A stretch of 17,619 nt of DNA from Proteobacteria bacterium UBA6920 (GTDB taxonomy: Bacteria; Pseudomonadota; Gammaproteobacteria; SG8-11), in assembly GCA_002448875.1 (NCBI GenBank), contig DKAS01000006.1, forward strand, positions 22,177 through 39,795, given 5' to 3'. Positions 16,401 through 17,619 of the stretch are shown here, piece after piece. How positions within the stretch are numbered: the first letter of the stretch is position 1; the number at the start of each line of letters is the position of its first letter. The position numbers were made by a program, and so were the translations under genes. The notes below the pieces were generated by a model, which had not been told where the DNA came from, made no database searches, and was given only the letters and a program-made list of their open reading frames with translations.

Positions 16401-17295
16401 GAAACGTGTAAAAGGTTCAAAACAAGTCACTAATGTTTCGAGTTTTTACTTTCCATCTGAAGGACAGATTTTCGTCTCGACTTATGGGCGTGGAATTTGG
16501 AAAATGAAAGCGCAAAGATCAAAACAAAACAACGAGCGCGGTTGCACCACCGCATTGGAGCCCACCCGTCCACGACATTGGTTGCCTCTTATTTGGGACA
16601 TACAGAAACACGTAAAACTGACCTACGATTGGCCACCAAAAGTCCCCGAGTGGTGCCCAAAGTGTAGTTACATAGTTGTAAAACACGGCCAGATCAACGA
16701 TATCCAGTTGTCTAACGGCCTTGTATCCAATGTTAATATGAACAGCGGGTTTGTTACCCAATACGATGCGAATGGAAACGAAGTCGCGCTTGAAATACCA
16801 AATACCTATAACACGGGTGTACAATCTTCATATTTTACTACACTTCTTGAAAAGTTGTCTGGTGTATATGAAGGGACACCCACGGTTAGGGGATTAGTCA
16901 TAGAAGATTCTAGATTGAGAGGTTTGCTAATCTCAGAGAACAACCTTCCCATCGACACAGATCCAATTCCAAGCATCCAAGCTTTCACGCAGTTTTCTGT
17001 CGGCAGTATGCCAGTTGTCGAACCAGGCGGTAAGGTCACGATCCATGGAACTGGATTCGCAACTACAGAGCGCAGCCTTTCGACCACTATCAGTCTGAAC
17101 AATCGCGTACTCAACGAACGCGTTAAGATGAAAAATAGTGGCAGTTTTCGCGAGACAATTACTATTGATTCGATTGCCGGCCCTCATGAGATTGCCATAG
17201 AACAACGAGTTGGAAATCGTCTCACGAGAGTTACCACGACAGTGCTTGTGGTACCCGGTGATGATTTCAAGCAAGAAGAGGATAACAAGAAATAA
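13402..17295 (+). CDS. Giant exported BNR/sortilin-like beta-propeller protein with inserted six-repeat module, 1297 aa
   Basis: The N-terminus has a long n-region and a hydrophobic core (residues 40-50) ending LLLSASC, a possible but imperfect lipobox with Cys51. Blades with BNR/Vps10-type motifs follow (S/T-x-D/N-x-G-x-x-W): TNNGGKTW near residue 91, SIDGGTTW near 140, SDDLGQSW near 190, SQDSGATW near 238 and SNDGGENW near 288. More occur after the insert: SADGGTSF near 721, TDYGATW near 821, SYDGGKTW near 934 and STNGGKSW near 991. The blade near residue 384-393 (TDGGLHKQGP) is interrupted by six 48-residue units (394-681) before resuming at WQLTGAGPKGYNALQ. After GRGIWKMK (about 1030) come a CxxC segment, unassigned strands, and an IPT/TIG-like domain (PGGKVTIHGTGF, near 1206). 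The ATG at 13402 is chosen for AAGGA 7 bases upstream; frames open earlier at 13369. Function is probably carbohydrate or protein binding outside the cytoplasm, by inference only. Codon use is more AT-rich than in the left part. Confidence 0.85.
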   Translation: MTQTLNAVSYLYKKSNINLGALYLHRVICKKFAHYIVEFCLPAVLLLSASCTQIIKFQPNVPEGGRAQSLSVNLNDNNTLIVASETGGLFRTNNGGKTWSHLNSLRSYLGRDVAYAPHDHQTVIATTGGRFRINETGIWRSIDGGTTWTIPNGSRLPASSRCADIISAHGISFAPDTSRLFVGTDCGLAISDDLGQSWTHIVLDPTQPANADKTQNRVLSVLAQAGGKVIVAGEDGIWRSQDSGATWQKSTTGPARLRGVIHGLAVSPYAGEHIFLAHRNGQQSTLYLSNDGGENWISIKTYDRDWARPLFVQTVKTPLGTTSGQQLYQVYFGEGVRVRSVTFIHHATNPTSQNNWIIVPENHADPSQFAIHSNGAPPLILATDGGLHKQGPSLFLLKENGGDVHIHTLNPNGVVGAEIERHSWSNGWTTASFFEIGGSYYLFLLKESDGTVHIHRINVDGSVGPQVDNENWSSGWTQAVPYSVGNASFLFLLKMSSGNVHIHQLLSNGKVGSQVEQHSWSNGWSTVSFFEADGNTYLFLLKESDGTVHIHRMNENGSVGPQVDSKNWSSGWTQAVPYSVGDASFLFLLKGNNGTVHIHQLLSNGKVGSEVEQHNWSSGWSTASFFKVDGSTYLFLLKESDGTVHIHRMNENGAVGPQVDNRDWSSGWTQAVPYSVGQWQLTGAGPKGYNALQLTEITGQEVSGTNSHLDLYYGTQDNKIYGSADGGTSFPYSRCCEGFFLRVPPKSVNHSTSKVTGVKCGGCMNFITDEHLQNIGSWPNPPDGDANPDDVDGNPFALPTPGHYIQRTLNNDEDPIVHTFKLTTDYGATWASAYTIDPPPAARPIISGSPMDPIIYQAVVRPGGTPDGLPKLGLKRISGLYSVTGATLDDADVTGLGSLGIFPTMFAWYSVFGVDPWDTDHLIAPDIETDQMKYSYDGGKTWYVNTALTNLVTRNGTYLFRINRFPMVTTIGFDPYSRCHILVGTAQNGILRSTNGGKSWKRVKGSKQVTNVSSFYFPSEGQIFVSTYGRGIWKMKAQRSKQNNERGCTTALEPTRPRHWLPLIWDIQKHVKLTYDWPPKVPEWCPKCSYIVVKHGQINDIQLSNGLVSNVNMNSGFVTQYDANGNEVALEIPNTYNTGVQSSYFTTLLEKLSGVYEGTPTVRGLVIEDSRLRGLLISENNLPIDTDPIPSIQAFTQFSVGSMPVVEPGGKVTIHGTGFATTERSLSTTISLNNRVLNERVKMKNSGSFRETITIDSIAGPHEIAIEQRVGNRLTRVTTTVLVVPGDDFKQEEDNKK
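14581..15444 (+). repeat. Six tandem 144-bp units (48 codons each) in three alternating pairs
   Basis: Units start at 14581, 14725, 14869, 15013, 15157 and 15301 with no length variation. Each encodes LFLLK, GxVHIH, NGxVGxxV, then WSxGWxxxxxF. Units 2, 4 and 6 share SDGTVHIHR and WSSGWTQAVPYSVG. Units 3 and 5, and less so unit 1, share HQLLSNGKVGS and SFF. The real period is therefore a 288-bp pair, duplicated to three copies. Copies remain very similar in DNA, as between units 4 and 6, pointing to recent expansion or gene conversion. Confidence 0.93.
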
Positions 17296-17619
17296 CCCAG
17301 ATGCAATTTGCGTGATCCAACATCCCGAACTATTTGCACACAGATCATAGTGTTCAAAATGGTGGTTTTTCAACCGAAAGACTGTCATGACCAAGAAATC
17401 GTCAAAGCCTCGCTCTGGGCATTCTTTTACAAAACCATTCAACCGCGGCAATCTGTCCATCCAGCAAAACCCACTACTCGCTATCGATGGGATCAGCCCG
17501 ACGAATTGATGACTGAGTATTGCCTATTTATGAATAATAACCTTTCCCCCAAGTGACAGAAAGAATAAATATAAAACGATGTACTGGGATGATCGCGGGG
17601 TAGCGTCAACATTTTTTCG
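17296..17619. other. Right end: no gene recognised
   Basis: These 324 bases follow the giant gene. A plus-strand frame at 17308-17556 (82 codons) and a minus-strand frame at 16933-17460, which runs into the giant gene, are open. Neither has a convincing ribosome site or a recognisable motif. No T-rich hairpin terminator was found after the giant gene's stop. A real gene could begin just past the edge. Confidence 0.5.

Noticed and set aside
16933..17460. Minus-strand frame of 175 codons at the right end
   Set aside because: More than two thirds lies antisense to the C-terminus of the giant protein, and no motif or ribosome site supports it.

Overview
The window looks like a chromosome segment from a Gram-negative proteobacterium. 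A gammaproteobacterium is my guess from the mix of small families, but no marker gene settles it. The evidence is clear Shine-Dalgarno sites, Sec and lipoprotein signal peptides, and families common in environmental proteobacteria (AhpD-like proteins, GNAT enzymes, DUF1801, DUF1353). No rRNA, tRNA, CRISPR array or intact mobile element was seen.

Layout: everything from the left edge to about 10.4 kb is read on the minus strand. In order of transcription (right to left) it runs: a small zinc-ribbon membrane protein; a DUF1353 lipoprotein; a 15-codon leader ORF coupled to a small exported protein; a six-helix membrane protein; a SAM methyltransferase; a RimJ/RimL-type acetyltransferase; a DUF1801 protein; a protein joining an endonuclease V-like pyrimidine-dimer glycosylase domain to DUF1722; an ECF-type sigma factor with a Cys-containing C-terminal extension, followed by an AhpD-like protein and a terminator; a second GNAT; a second AhpD-like protein; an unknown 163-residue protein; and finally a secreted Ser/Thr/Ala-rich repeat protein that runs off the left edge. 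This last gene has no stop inside the window and is easily missed. It has a signal peptide, a good ribosome binding site and 531 uninterrupted codons built on an 11-residue repeat.

From 10.4 to 11.15 kb there is gene-poor DNA with a possible tail fragment of an undecaprenyl-diphosphatase gene. The plus strand then carries a protein with two flavodoxin-like domains (11.15-12.5 kb). A gene-poor stretch with a decayed IS3-type orfA follows. The last gene is a 1297-residue exported protein (13.4-17.3 kb) made of sortilin/Vps10-like BNR repeats, with six near-identical 48-residue units inserted in the middle and an IPT/TIG-like C-terminus. The right part is visibly more AT-rich than the left. With the insertion-sequence relic next to it, this suggests separately acquired DNA.

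The only gene pair with strong functional logic is the sigma factor followed 58 bases later by its AhpD-like partner, probably a redox-related self-contained operon. The remaining minus-strand genes look like a loose accessory collection. The two large repeat proteins at either end are the least explained objects in the window.
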